Shown here piece after piece: positions 36,070 to 46,989 of a stretch of DNA of 64,000 nt (the stretch's first letter is position 1; each line of letters opens with the position of its first letter). The DNA comes from Coenobita brevimanus. Its lineage: Eukaryota; Arthropoda; Malacostraca; Decapoda; Coenobitidae. The notes under the pieces were generated by a model. The model worked only from the letters and a program-made list of their open reading frames with translations. It was not told the DNA's origin and made no database searches. A program made the position numbers and the translations under genes. The stretch covers positions 22,576,385-22,640,384 of the forward strand of contig CM064632.1 of the NCBI GenBank assembly GCA_032717465.1, in the 5' to 3' direction.

Positions 36070-36275
36070 GATTTCCTAACACAAACACCTTTTCCTTTGT
36101 GACTGATTCTGCACATTACATTTCAATTTTCTGTGTTATTAATGCAAACTGAGCTAATATTAACACCACGTAAATAACAAACAACGGCGTGCTGAGGCGC
36201 AATGTGCAAACGAAATCGCTAAGGAAGAGGTGCCACGAGGCCTCATATGCTACCTTAAATACAAGCCTCTCTGCC
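36070..36275. mobile_element. MITE family A, degenerate copy
   Basis: The left part keeps ttcctaacacaaacacc, tttcctttgtgactgatt and tgttattaatgc. The right part keeps gaaatcgctaaggaagaggtgc and gaggcctcat. The terminal cgtattctcg box is eroded. Confidence 0.5.
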
Positions 36276-36373
36276 ATGGCCCGGGTTGCTTAATTCTAAT
36301 CACACTCATTTATCTCTTTTAATGGTCTGAATTTTACGGCTTCCACGGTCGTCCACCTCCACTCTTTTTCCTT

Positions 36374-36375
<2 letters not shown>

Positions 36376-36416
<41 letters not shown>
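36376..36416. repeat. (CT)n microsatellite
   Basis: Pure CT run of about 20 units. Confidence 0.97.
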
Positions 36417-36417
<1 letters not shown>

Positions 36418-37106
36418 AAACCTTCAATGACACTAAAGCTTTTATACTGCATATGTAACATTAAAATTTCACAGTATTTCTAAACCCAATGAACACTTTC
36501 TCATATTTTTTATCAGCGAATGATGAATCGCTTCCATGTTAATCTGACTACACCTGGCCATCAACTAAAGCTGAAGCAGGTTAGAGATTTCGTCAGAAAA
36601 AAAAAAAATACTCCTACCATTCTGCTTACCACACTCAATAGCGACATTTCTGTCCCTGCTCAGTAACGAATCCTTTCTCTCCTGCTAGTTTCATTACCAC
36701 TCTTTCGTTACACGTGTTTGGGGTATTAACTATCATCACTATTCCACCAGTGCAGCTGTCCAATATTTCCTGGTTTCAACAGTCCATTTCCTTTCCTTCC
36801 CCTTTTTTTCCAGTCTTTCCGTGTGTGGAATGAGTCGGCAGCCATTTATCCATTCCCCTCACCTGGGCCGTATTAGCGGTGTCATGTCCCTAACCGGATT
36901 ATCAAGGTGGTAATTTCACAGGGACTCCCCCAGTGCTGGTCGCGTCACATTTTCCGTGTCGGCTCCACTCTTCGCGCCAACTGTTTTACTGTCTCGGCAT
37001 TCATTATGTCAGCTTCGACCGTATCACGTATCCAGTTTAAAGACTTTAGAATTCTAGATTTACATCCAGCCCTCATTAACAATCTCAGTTCTTACGGACA
37101 CTCTTA
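36417..37106. other. No gene seen
   Basis: Mixed-composition sequence with one A run near 36598. A short open frame at 36907-37107 has no domain. Confidence 0.45.
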
Positions 37107-37358
37107 ACTGAATGAAACTATCTGGCATCAGCTGGAAGAGTATACCTGATGTGTCATAACCATGAGAGGATTAATAATGATGGTAATATCACTCTGGTTC
37201 CTGTGACTAACTAAGCTGCATAAAATGCTCTGGCGACAGTTACACTAGAATACTAGAGTTGTCCCGGCCATGAGAGGTTGGAGGTAACAATATTAACACT
37301 AAAGTACTCTGATTCATTCTCAGTTGAATAAATGCAGGGGTATCCGGCGTGGCCCGGA
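37107..37358. repeat. Dispersed family C, three tandem units
   Basis: Reverse-orientation words ctgaatgaaactatctgg, ctgcataaaatgctctgg and gttgaataaatgcagg occur at roughly 110-bp steps with intervening ccatgagaggatt/ccatgagaggttg. The LINE fragment at 37360 is inserted into the third unit. Confidence 0.6.
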
Positions 37359-37359
37359 A

Positions 37360-37703
37360 CTGCTCCTCTGAACTGTCTGCATGCATTCCTCCACCTCTAC
37401 GATGGGCACGTAGCACCCGTCTAGCAGGAAACTCTCATCCCTTTTCTGTCCAACTCTCCAATGCATGAGTTAACCGTTACTCCCAATTCTTCATTTATGC
37501 AACAGGTCTACTCTGGAACTGTCTCCCTCTCTCTGTATTTCCTGCTTCCTATGATCTCCAGTCTTTCAAACGCAGTGTGTCCTGGCATCTCGAAATGATC
37601 GGATCTTGAATTTGGCTCTCTCTTGTATTTTTTCTCTTGGAAGGAACAATAATGGCGGGCCCACGGCCTTTGGTTCCTTCTTCCTCGCATAAAAAAAAAA
37701 AAA
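37360..37703 (+). mobile_element. 5'-truncated copy of the LINE
   Basis: It aligns with about 27392-27738 of the LINE, beginning ctgctcctctgaactgtctg and ending in an A run at 37691-37703 after tcctcgcat. It covers only the last C-terminal codons and 3' UTR. Differences by eye are a few percent. 5' truncation with a common 3' end is typical of target-primed reverse transcription. Confidence 0.92.
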
Positions 37704-38104
37704 TCTTTGATCGAGCATATCAACACTGCATGAGCCCTAAATGGCCACTCCCCAGTGAGAGAAGCCCTCCAAGGTCCCATTTTACCCACTGAAATTATGT
37801 TACCCCTTGGGCCCATATCTCCATGGATACCGCTTATTCTCCATGGACCTATTCCTGCCATGAACTTATTTTCCCACTACCTACCCACCCCACCGATTCA
37901 TCCATCCATGCGACTCGTTATAGTTACTAATGATATGGTTGATGAACTAAAATTAAGAAAATACAGTAATTGGCTGCCATGTTTCCATCATGCTGACTTG
38001 ATTATCTCTAATTAGTTCTGATCCTGGCCATCGGGGGCACCACTTTAGCAACTGTAGTGTACACATTTAAATTCCTCGTATAGTGTTACACCAATCACAG
38101 CTGA

Positions 38105-38105
<1 letters not shown>

Positions 38106-38164
<59 letters not shown>
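38106..38164. repeat. (AT)n microsatellite
   Basis: Pure AT run of about 29 units. Confidence 0.97.
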
Positions 38165-38166
<2 letters not shown>

Positions 38167-38559
38167 TTCCTTGTCCTTCTGCCTACGGGTAACTTTACAC
38201 TCCCTCTTTTGTCTTTCTTTCCTTCATTCTTTCCTCTTCCTTCTGCCTGTAGGTGACTACACTGAGTGACAAGCCAGATGGTTTCCTGTACACCAGGAAA
38301 CCATTTACTACGCTGGGTGGTAACCATATAACCAAATTTTGGCGCCTGGTTTAGTGAGTAATTATTGCGCTCCAATCGGATTGACCCGGTGAAGGTTTAT
38401 ATTCAAGGGATGGTTGGGGTTGATTGCTCATGTAATGCCACTCAGGGATAAGTGAGGCTGGTCATTCTCATCTTAAATGTCGGGACCACCTGCCTAGCCC
38501 CGGGCTCCTACGCTCCTCATGGGGCAATGTAGGATTGAATGATGGATGGATGAATAGAG

Positions 38560-38648
38560 AGAGAGAGAGAGAGAGATACATACATACAAATATATACATA
38601 TACACGTATAATTATACGGTATACCGTACATACATACATATCAATATC

Positions 38649-38679
<31 letters not shown>

Positions 38680-39000
38680 ATTTTGTCTGGTGGTAACTGG
38701 AATAAAATACTTGAGTTTCACCAATCACGACAGGGTTAACCACAATTCAATTAACACCTCACTACGAAAAATCTGAATCTTTTATATTATTACTGGTATC
38801 TCCAGACGATTCCATTCTACTTCCGAGAGAATTTTCAGACTGGAGAAATTACCACAGACTTTTATGTGATCCCCTTCGTTGCTATGGATTTTACGTATAG
38901 TGGATTTGTCGATTAGCAAAATAAATAAACAAATACATACACATACATACATACATACAAAAATACATACAAAAATACATAAATATAATGTCATCATAAG
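38560..39000. repeat. Short (GA)n, (ACAT)n and (GT)n runs
   Basis: GA near 38560-38575, acatac words at 38578-38640, GT at 38652-38679 and acatacat at 38930-38990, with a family C fragment (ccagacgattccattc) near 38812. Confidence 0.75.
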
Positions 39001-39146
39001 AAAGTGCTTCACCCCTTCAATATGAATACCTCTTGGGAGACATTTGTCTATTTTTCCCCTGCTAACCCCTGACGATTTTTCTCATCAATAATAAACATCT
39101 TGAGGACTGGAAGGTTAAGACACTATTTCCAATCTTTCTTACATCT

Positions 39147-39370
39147 GGGTCCGTATTCTCGTCTTACGGAAGAACCCTAACACCTTTTCCTTGGTGATTT
39201 ATTTTGCTTGGATTACACCTTGCTATCCTCTTCTGTGTTATTTAGAACATTCTAATATTATCATACTCTCATAAACTACACACAAAGTTATACTAACGGG
39301 CCATATCTAAAAATTAGTCGCTGTGGAAGAGGTGCTAGGGAACCTCCTTAAGTGACGTGAATACTGGCCT
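39147..39370. mobile_element. MITE family A, copy 4
   Basis: Left: gggtccgtattctcgtc, accctaacaccttttcc. Right: gtcgctgtggaagaggtgc, agggaacctccttaagtgac, gtgaatactggcct. About 224 bp, AT-rich centre. Confidence 0.83.
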
Positions 39371-39413
39371 AGAGTGACGATTTATATGCCTGTTTTACTC
39401 TGGCCAAATATAC

Positions 39414-39617
39414 TCTTTTCACTTTAACTTCGTTAAAAAAAAAAAAAAATCACTCTCCAACTTCAGTATAGAGTTGTCACATTAATCATAGAATATGGTG
39501 CCAATCACGAAGAAGTGCTACAGAAAGGAGGTATAGCCGTTGCACTTTTTTTTTTTTCTTCCACTGAGCTACTCCAAAAGGATGAAAATCGGGGCCAAGT
39601 TAAAGTGAAAAGGTATA
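39414..39617 (+). mobile_element. MITE family B, copy 2
   Basis: Starts cttttcactttaacttcg and ends gggccaagttaaagtgaaaa, giving inverted ends. The interior has cacgaagaagtgctacag and ccactgagctact. A and T homopolymers have expanded inside it. Confidence 0.8.
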
Positions 39618-39722
39618 ATCGTTTTTACACACTGGGGAAATGTTAAGGGAATGAGCGTTGTTAATGAGTAGGGAAAGAAAAAAATGTACGGCGAGAGAAA
39701 GGGGAATGTGTGAAAATGAGAT

Positions 39723-40060
39723 TTTTTTTTTTACATGTGTCCGCCTCTGGGCATAGGCTTCACAGCCTGTTATCAACGCCCAGCAGTCCTCCTACATACC
39801 ATACACCTCTACATGTCACCACTTCGGCGTTAACACCCACCGTCCATATTGAATACATGCTAGGGCTGTCTCATACAGGACTGGTGTATTGGTATTAGCT
39901 GGGGTATTTTTACATGTCGGCGGGTCTTCTGGTAGATCAGTAAAGCCTGATTTAATGAAATTCAAATCCTTAAACTGTTCCCTGCTTCAGCGGGGATTTG
40001 AACCTGGGTCCGTTAGAACGGCAGGCCACCTCTCTACCGATTGAGCCACGCCTCCCCCTC
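39723..40060 (-). mobile_element. tRNA-derived SINE, copy 2, full length
   Basis: Read on the minus strand it begins gaggggaggcgtggctcaat, has an A box and a B box (ggttcaaatcc), continues through the same body as the copy at 23163, and ends gcggacacatgtaaaa in an A run at 39723-39732. A 7-bp target duplication ATGAGAT flanks it (39716-39722 and 40061-40067). This is the best-defined member and fixes the family length at about 338 bp. Confidence 0.92.
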
Positions 40061-40061
40061 A

Positions 40062-40560
40062 TGAGATGAAAGATAAAGAGGAGAAAGTCTGAAAAATTAC
40101 AAAAGGCAGAGTGAGAAAGGAGGGGAAGAGGGGGAGGGCAGTGAGAAAGAGAGGGAAGAGTGAGAAAGAACAGAAGAGTCATAGATGAAGTGGGAAAGGA
40201 GAGGAAGAGTGAGAAAGAAGAGGAAGAGTGAGAAAGTAGGGAAAGAGACAAAGGGAAGAAAATATAAAAAATAAAACGAAGAAAGTGAAAAAGAGAAATG
40301 AGAACAAAAGAGTGAGAAACAAGAGAGAGAAATAAAAAGGAGAAATAACAAAAATGGCCAGAAAGAAGTGCCGAGTAAAAGACAGAATTTCGAAAGAGGA
40401 GCTGCAACTGGACAGAATGAGAAGGGCAACTGAAACTGAATATGAGAATGGCAAGTGAAACTGAATATGAGAATAAGTAAGGAAAGGAAGAATGACTAAC
40501 AGCAGTATGAGTGAGAAAGAAAAAAAAACAATAATAAAGAAAAGAAAAAGAGGCGAGTGT
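40062..40560. repeat. Purine-rich low-complexity DNA
   Basis: gagaaag/gaagagtgagaaag words over about 500 bp, with a 23-bp direct repeat gaaactgaatatgagaat near 40430-40475. Minus-strand frames are Phe/Ser/Leu low complexity. Confidence 0.75.
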
Positions 40561-40616
40561 AGAAGAACAAGCATAGTAAAACTGGGCAACTCCACTATAC
40601 AGGTAATTATGTGAAT

Positions 40617-40842
40617 GGACTCGTATTCTCGGCGGCTATGGAAGTTCCCTTACATCTCTTCCTTACCGATTTACTTTTGGATGTGGCTGGCTAATATCGT
40701 TTTGTACGTTATATATATTGAGTATTGTGATTATAGAATGATTTAAGTAACACACACGAGGACAGTAAGGAGTAATAAGCAAAACGAATAGCTCATGAAG
40801 TTGTGTTACGAAGTCTCATTAACCGACGAAAAAACGGGTCCT
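40617..40842. mobile_element. MITE family A, copy 5
   Basis: Left: ctcgtattctcggcggct, cgatttacttttggatgtgg. Right: gacagtaaggagtaataagc, cattaaccgacgaaaaaacg. Its interior matches copy 6 closely (tgttatttatgttgagtatt versus cgttatatatattgagtatt). Confidence 0.83.
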
Positions 40843-41096
40843 AGAAACTCACAGCAAAGGAAAACACTATACTTGGCCCAAAAACGTTATAGTAAAAATA
40901 CCGCAGTAAGCCCTACATATTCTTCTCCAATGTTTTCTATTTGAATCAATTCCTCCACCATCCTGGAGAAAGGCTGTGCCCTGACCACTCCCAGGGAGAT
41001 GTGTAGTTGGAAAAAGAGAAGTGAGTGAGAAAAGATCTGGAAAGAAAGAGAATTAAGAGAATTGCTTACTTAGGAAAGTGGAAAAAAATCACACAT

Positions 41097-41105
41097 ATAC
41101 ACACA

Positions 41106-41142
<37 letters not shown>
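41097..41142. repeat. (CA)n microsatellite
   Basis: CA run with one interruption (acattcac) at the left. Confidence 0.95.
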
Positions 41143-41144
<2 letters not shown>

Positions 41145-41349
41145 CAACTGACCCTTATGGACAACATCCGGTTCGAGGGCTTTTTCCCACTGAAGCACCA
41201 GGACCCTACTTGGTTACACGGTTACCACCCAACGTAGTTACTGATTTCCTGGGTTACAAGAAAATATATGGCTTGGCATTCAGTGTAGAGTCACTGGAAG
41301 GTAGTTTCACCATGGAGTGAGAGAATGGTGAGCGCCCCTACCTACCACA

Positions 41350-41590
41350 TAAGCAATAATAATAATAATACTATCAGCAACATTATCACCATCAGCAGCA
41401 GCAGCAACAGATACGGAAGCAACAATAGCAACAAAAACAAATAATAATAATAATAATAATAATATTAATAATAATAATACCGATGATGATAATAATAATA
41501 ATAACAACAACAACAACAACAACAATAATAATAATAATAATAATAATGATAAAATAAATCATCACCAAAATAATAATAATAATAATGTGG
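41350..41590. repeat. (AAT)n/(AAC)n/(GCA)n compound microsatellite
   Basis: AAT units predominate, with CAG/CAA units at 41393-41440 and AAC units at 41500-41523. Confidence 0.93.
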
Positions 41591-42301
41591 ATTGTTGTTT
41601 TAAAACCTATCAAAATGAAACACTATAAAACACAGTGCAAAATGGGAAATGTAGTAACGTCAAGAGTAATTTTACATTACATAAGGCAAGCAAAATATAG
41701 TACAAGAGTAATCTGTAACAATAATATAACACAACTGTAACGCGTATCATCTGAAGGCCGCAAATGAGATGGCTTTTCAGACTGACAGAAGAAGGAGGTC
41801 TAACTAATTTCCAATAGTTAGGCAGCACAAAGACCAAGTTTAGGCTCTTCATAAAGCTAACGAGGCAGGTCTTTGGCGCCACTAATTAGGGCGGAAGGAC
41901 GCTGCTGGCTGCCTGGGATCCCGTGTTTTCTAGGATCTCAAACTTTATCACAGAAATGAACCACAAGACTGTTTACGTAGGAACATAAAACCAGATGCAG
42001 TGTCGGAAGGTGGTAAATATAAAAGAGTTATTTAAGGCTGGCAAGACCCATTTTCCTGGCTCATACACTCTTACTGAGGCGAAATGAAGAGGAATCCATG
42101 TGTTCTCGGAAAAAGAATACAGGGAAAGCCTGATGGTGAGTATAACTAAAACTATATACATTCCTGTTATTCTTTTTTCCCTAATGGTTGCCATAACCAC
42201 TTCATCTCGACTATGTACTTTTTACCTTCTTGGTGCGGCCAGATTAATGTATTCGGTTTAAGGGATTACCTTAATAGAGGAAGAAATTGTTGAAGGCTGT
42301 A
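41591..42301. other. No gene seen
   Basis: Unassigned AT-rich sequence. An open frame at 41973-42200 (minus) has no domain. Confidence 0.45.
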
Positions 42302-42487
42302 TGTAATTCCTCCTGTTAGATTTGTACTCCCTTCTATTAGAAATGTAATCCCTCCAGACAAATGTAATATCTCCATTTAGAAATGTAATCCCTCCAGTTA
42401 GAAATGTAATCCTTCCAGTCAGAAATGTAATCCTTCCAGTTAAAAATGTAATCCTTCCTGTTAGAAATATAATCCCTCCAGGTAGAA
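42302..42487. repeat. About 21-bp minisatellite, 8 copies
   Basis: The unit is approximately agaaatgtaatccctccagt with t inserted. Copies at 42340-42487 are the most regular and drift at both ends. Confidence 0.88.
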
Positions 42488-42862
42488 CAGTGTATTATAA
42501 ATTGAATAAAACCGTTTGAATATAAGAAAAACTATATATGAAAATAGGTCATCGTGTTGGAAGGATTAATGAAGGATTTATCTAACCACACCAGTGTCAA
42601 TGCGTAGCTGAAAATAATCGTCCAGAGAAACTAATCGGATACACAGGGTGATTTACTACTGAGGCAGCAGTGTAAAGCCAATAAATCCCTTAGTAATGTC
42701 CGGATTTATATGACTCTCTGTTGTAAAATTCTGTCAATATTCAGTCTCTGTCAGTTGTATGCAGCATGTTGGGACCTCCCTTGACATCTGAATTAATAAC
42801 AGATGTATACTAAAAAAAAATGTTGGTCTTCCTCCAGCCCGGCGCAGAGAAGACATCATTCA

Positions 42863-43088
42863 GGTCGGTATTCTCGTTAGTTAAGGAAGCTCCCTAGCAC
42901 CTTTTCCTTAGCGATTTATTTTCGGATCTGACTGGTTACCATCACAATTTGTATGTTATTTATGTTGAGTATTGAGGCATTTGAATGATTCATATGACAC
43001 AGAAGAGGACAGTAAGGAGTAATAAGCAAAATAAATTGCTCAGGAAAAGGTGCTAGAGAGCTTCCTTAACCGACGAGAATACGGGCCC
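42863..43088. mobile_element. MITE family A, copy 6 (best preserved)
   Basis: Left arm: ggtcggtattctcgtta, gttaaggaagctccctagca, ccttttccttagcgattta. Right arm: aaattgctcaggaaaaggtg, ctagagagcttccttaac, cgacgagaatacgggccc. Arms of about 55 bp are near-perfect inverted repeats around an AT-rich loop. 226 bp, non-coding. Confidence 0.88.
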
Positions 43089-43198
43089 TGGTCACCTGCA
43101 CTGCTTCAATGATCGTGCCATTTTTGATAACTGAAGGGTTATTTTTAGTTCACCTGCATTAATTTTATATTTTTTCTTCTGGCTATCTTGTCATCTTC

Positions 43199-43237
<39 letters not shown>
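43199..43237. repeat. (GA)n microsatellite
   Basis: Pure GA run of about 19 units. Confidence 0.97.
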
Positions 43238-43240
<3 letters not shown>

Positions 43241-43337
43241 TTCGCATACTTGGCTGGCTAAATGAAACATTATAAAGAAGAATAAAGCCATTCCGGTGGA
43301 AAGGTTGCACTGAAAAATTGTTAATTTGGAAGACAGA

Positions 43338-43515
43338 GTTCAGGTACGCTTGAAGTTACGTTATGAGTTATGTTCAAGGTTAAGTTTAGAGTTATGCTTA
43401 GAAATATGATTATATTTGTGCTTTGGGTTATGTCTAGAGTTATTGTTACCGTAAGCCTAGAGTTATGTTTTGATTTATGCTTAGAATTATATTTAGTTAT
43501 GCTTAGAGTTAAATG
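43338..43515. repeat. Degenerate 12-bp repeat
   Basis: Words of the form gttatgcttaga recur with substitutions across about 180 bp. Confidence 0.7.
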
Positions 43516-44105
43516 CTGCTTTCAAAACTTGGTGTAAAAGTGTTTAAGTCGTAATGAAGTGAAGAAAGTCAGTAACAAATTTCACACAAATCAGTTCCTT
43601 AAACAAAAAATAACGAAATAACTCTTTTTATTTAGAACAGTGATTCACCCAATATCAACACATGTAGTTGGACTGGAGGGGTTAATGAAGGCTGTATCTA
43701 ACCCTTCACTTCTAAAAGCCAATCTGAAGGTAAATAAAATCGTCCGGAGTCAATAAGGAAAAAAAAAAAAAACTAAATTAGCCGAAAGGAATATGAAAGT
43801 GCTTTCTATGTGCCCTTACCTCCTGGCTTTTTGGATTTCTATGATACCTCCATATTTTGATTAATTTCATACGTATCTGGACAGATTACACCTCCTGCTC
43901 TTGCTAACTCGCCAAGAAACAAATGCATAAAGTTTTAGAAACTTTCTGATCCCGTTTAAATCCGGTGACGTCCTTTTTTCTTAACTGTTTGCTTCATTCC
44001 TGCGACTACCCAGCAAATTTACTCAAACGCGTCTTATACTGAGGATCTGCTGAGGCAGCACCTACCCCTCCCCTCCAGTTTTAAAAATCTATCCTAAAAA
44101 ACAGA

Positions 44106-44680
44106 GCGGTGCCATGGCACAGCGAACCCGTCCCCGACAGTCATTTAAGTGCTGACGTATAAAACACAACAGGATATCTAGTAAAAGATGTCACATATCA
44201 AATTTTGAGTAAATCGGATGAAAATTGACGATTTTAACCCCATTTGAAATTTTAGGCCCGATCCACCTGACACTGACCCCTTTACAGCTAAGTGGGGGTG
44301 ACCCCCCTGATGTAACAAGGCATGTTATAGGATGCAAATTTGAAATATGCACCTTTAAGTTTTGGTTTCATGATATAGCGAATCTGAAAGGAGTTACGGT
44401 GAAAAAGTGGTTTTAACCCGTACCCGTTTATTTATTTATTTATTTTTTGGGGGGCCTACAGGCTGGGACTTGGCCCAATTTGCCCCAAAATTCATTTAAC
44501 TGATCAGAAGGTCACAGTCCATCATCCCTGTAATTTTAGTCAAAATCGCACCAGTAGTTTTCGCGTAAAGTTGTTAACACAAAGACAGACAGACAGACAA
44601 ACAAGCAAGCAAAAAAACAAACAAACCGAGTGAAAACAATACCCGTCAGCAAGCCCCTCCGAGGTGGGAACAGGTAATAA
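44106..44680 (+). mobile_element. Dispersed family D, copy 1
   Basis: About 570 bp similar to 49806-50352. Shared words: acaacaggatatctrgt, ggcatgttataggatgca, cctttaagttttggtttcat, ctgtaattttagtcaaaatc and gagtgaaaacaatac. A (gaca)n-like stretch precedes the 3' end. No ORF, target duplication or clear terminal repeat was found. The acagacagac...aaaacaatac tail style is common in invertebrate non-LTR or SINE-like repeats, so class is uncertain. Confidence 0.8.
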
Positions 44681-44956
44681 ATAAACCGATCAGGAGATGG
44701 TAAAAAGAAAACAGAACCAAAAAAAATAAAACTTCCCCAGTCCGTATGGGTAACACACTCACTGAACCGATTCAGTGTCAGAATCTGGACGTTTTTCATA
44801 TTTTTCCCCAGTTCCATTCCTGCCACCGCCATATAATTTTCTTAAGGATAAAAGTGCTTGAAGTAGTACAGGTGTTTACCCTCACATGACGGGCTTCTAC
44901 GCCTAAGCTGAATGAAATCGTTGGACGACAGTAAGAACTGTGTAAACTATAGTCGT

Positions 44957-44988
<32 letters not shown>
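44957..44988. repeat. (CA)n microsatellite
   Basis: Pure CA run of about 15 units. Confidence 0.96.
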
Positions 44989-44989
<1 letters not shown>

Positions 44990-45216
44990 ATGTAATCAGC
45001 CATCCCTTCTTCGACCAACTCATCCTCAAAAGTATCACGAACTTACTACGAAATTACGCTACAGGTTAGAAATGGGTAATCAGTTGAAAACTTTGCAAGG
45101 GATTATTGCAAATTGAAAAAAAAAAAAAATCCGAAGCGAGTGAAGATAACCGCGAATTTCCAAGGTTCTAAGGTCAAGGCTGGAACAGGCCCAAGATTAC
45201 GTTTTATCAATTTCAC

Positions 45217-45440
45217 ATGACCCACATTTTCGTCCTTTTGTAGCTGATTTCGCTTTGACCATTGACAGAAAAAAGGAAATATTACAGCTCTGCACCCTTA
45301 CCGCAGCACTTCTTCGTGACAAGCATCTTATTCTAATATTAACCTGTTTTTACAACTCAGCATTTTAGATGGAAAGATGGCAATTACGAAAAGTTACGTG
45401 AAGAGTACAGTATACGCCAAGTTAAAATGAAAAAAGTATC
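45217..45440 (-). mobile_element. MITE family B, copy 3
   Basis: Reverse orientation: attttcgtccttttgtagc, gcagcacttcttcgtgac, cagcattttagatggaaag and terminal gccaagttaaaatgaaaa. The left TIR is eroded (catgacccacat). Confidence 0.7.
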
Positions 45441-45567
45441 AACGCCAGGCAGAGGGATCCCGACAACTTTTTTTCTTCTTGCTCTACTTTAATTATGTTT
45501 AGGGTGTAATAAAATCCGTCATTCGAGTGAAGGGGTGAGGACGGTGCCATACACGCAAAGGCACGAA

Positions 45568-45571
<4 letters not shown>

Positions 45572-45598
<27 letters not shown>
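45572..45598. repeat. (GT)n microsatellite
   Basis: Pure GT run of about 13 units. Confidence 0.95.
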
Positions 45599-45602
<4 letters not shown>

Positions 45603-45778
45603 GTTACTTGAGGAGGCTCGCAAGTACTTTCTCCTCACCGCTTTACTGTTGCACATATTTTTAATGACAAGTGGTGCTAGGGAGGTACGCCTTCATGTGG
45701 TAGCACTGACACAGCCGGGCGACTCCACTGTCCGGTTATACAAACGTTCTTCATCTCCCTCCCTATCCCCTCAAAAGG

Positions 45779-45850
45779 AAGATGGTGGATTGCGGGAGAA
45801 GGACAATTTTAATCTGTAGTCCACTGGTTCTGTTTCCAGATGAACCTGGG
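45779..45850 (-). repeat. Dispersed family F, copy 2
   Basis: Reverse complement of the family F words: gatggtggattgc, aatctgtagtccactggttc. Compare 35286 and 49600. Confidence 0.5.
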
Positions 45851-46220
45851 GCTGCAACTACTAATATTACTATTGCATTATATCTATACAAACTCTCAAT
45901 ACTGTAAAGATATAAACAGCATGTGAGACAACAAGACGGATTAACACCGAAAGTAAATCGGTACATGAGAGGCGCTGGAATATCTTCAGAACCGACAAGA
46001 GGACATCTCTGTGACGAGTGATTTGTGTACAGCTGACAAGAGTTTTTTTCTTAACACCTCTTCTGTATACTACGCCTTCATATCCCACTGTATTTCACTT
46101 ATTCCTACTTTGTTGACAATAAAACGATGTAAATAATGCCAGGTAAAGGTAGGTACCCTAGGTAAATTCATCCACACGTGGTCGGCCTAAGCGCGCGTGC
46201 TCAGAAAGTCTAACGATCTA

Positions 46221-46500
46221 TGATGACGAATATTGCGCAAATGTTCTTTACTGTTCCCAACGTAATGTGATTAGTCATTAAATACAGACAGATGGAATAA
46301 CCAGACAGACAAGACGGACAGACAAACACTTTGACAGAAGTACGTTGCAACTTGAGTTAAGCCACGCCCTCGCTCCCCACTCAACCAATCAGAACGCACG
46401 CTCCATTCAGGTCAGGCTGTGACGTCATCAAATAGGCCACGTTCATTATCACGATAAATAATACTGCGCAAATTATCTTTACTGTTTCCAACGTAATGTG
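46221..46500. promoter_or_regulatory. Promoter-like patch between direct repeats
   Basis: A GC-box-like word ccacgccc (46363-46370), a CCAAT box ccaatcag (46385-46392) and a perfect CRE palindrome tgacgtca (46420-46427) lie within 65 bp. The patch is bracketed by two about 48-bp direct repeats (46221-46271 and 46450-46500) sharing ttactgttcccaacgtaatg-like sequence. No gene is recognisable downstream, so this could be a real promoter or enhancer, an LTR-like remnant, or chance. Confidence 0.3.
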
Positions 46501-46758
46501 GGCGCGTACACGTTCAATACGAGAGTGTTAATGTGTAATATCCAACACTTATCGCTAGGAATATGGTGCTACGAAGCATCCTCTGCTGTCTGGAATAGGG
46601 TGTGGGTGCTAAGCGTTTTTCACATTTATCGATCTATTTATCTATCTGACTACTTATCTATATCTATTTACCTACCGATTTCTCTCGTGGGAAAAAGCAG
46701 CACAGAATATTATTGAGATCCCTTCGCAGCAAGGTGGGAATGGTACACTACGCCTTCT

Positions 46759-46759
<1 letters not shown>

Positions 46760-46797
<38 letters not shown>
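46760..46797. repeat. (CT)n microsatellite
   Basis: Pure CT run of about 18 units. Confidence 0.97.
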
Positions 46798-46798
<1 letters not shown>

Positions 46799-46914
46799 GA
46801 CACAAAGCAGAGACGATGTTCATTTAGATACCGTGGCCGATACGCAGCCGACATCACTCAATCACGTCACGACATAAATTGCCACCCATATGGCCACGCC
46901 ACAAAAGTTCCCTT

Positions 46915-46917
<3 letters not shown>

Positions 46918-46965
<48 letters not shown>
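46918..46965. repeat. (GT)n microsatellite
   Basis: Pure GT run of about 23 units. Confidence 0.97.
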
Positions 46966-46967
<2 letters not shown>

Positions 46968-46989
46968 AAATACACTCATGTCACCCTCC

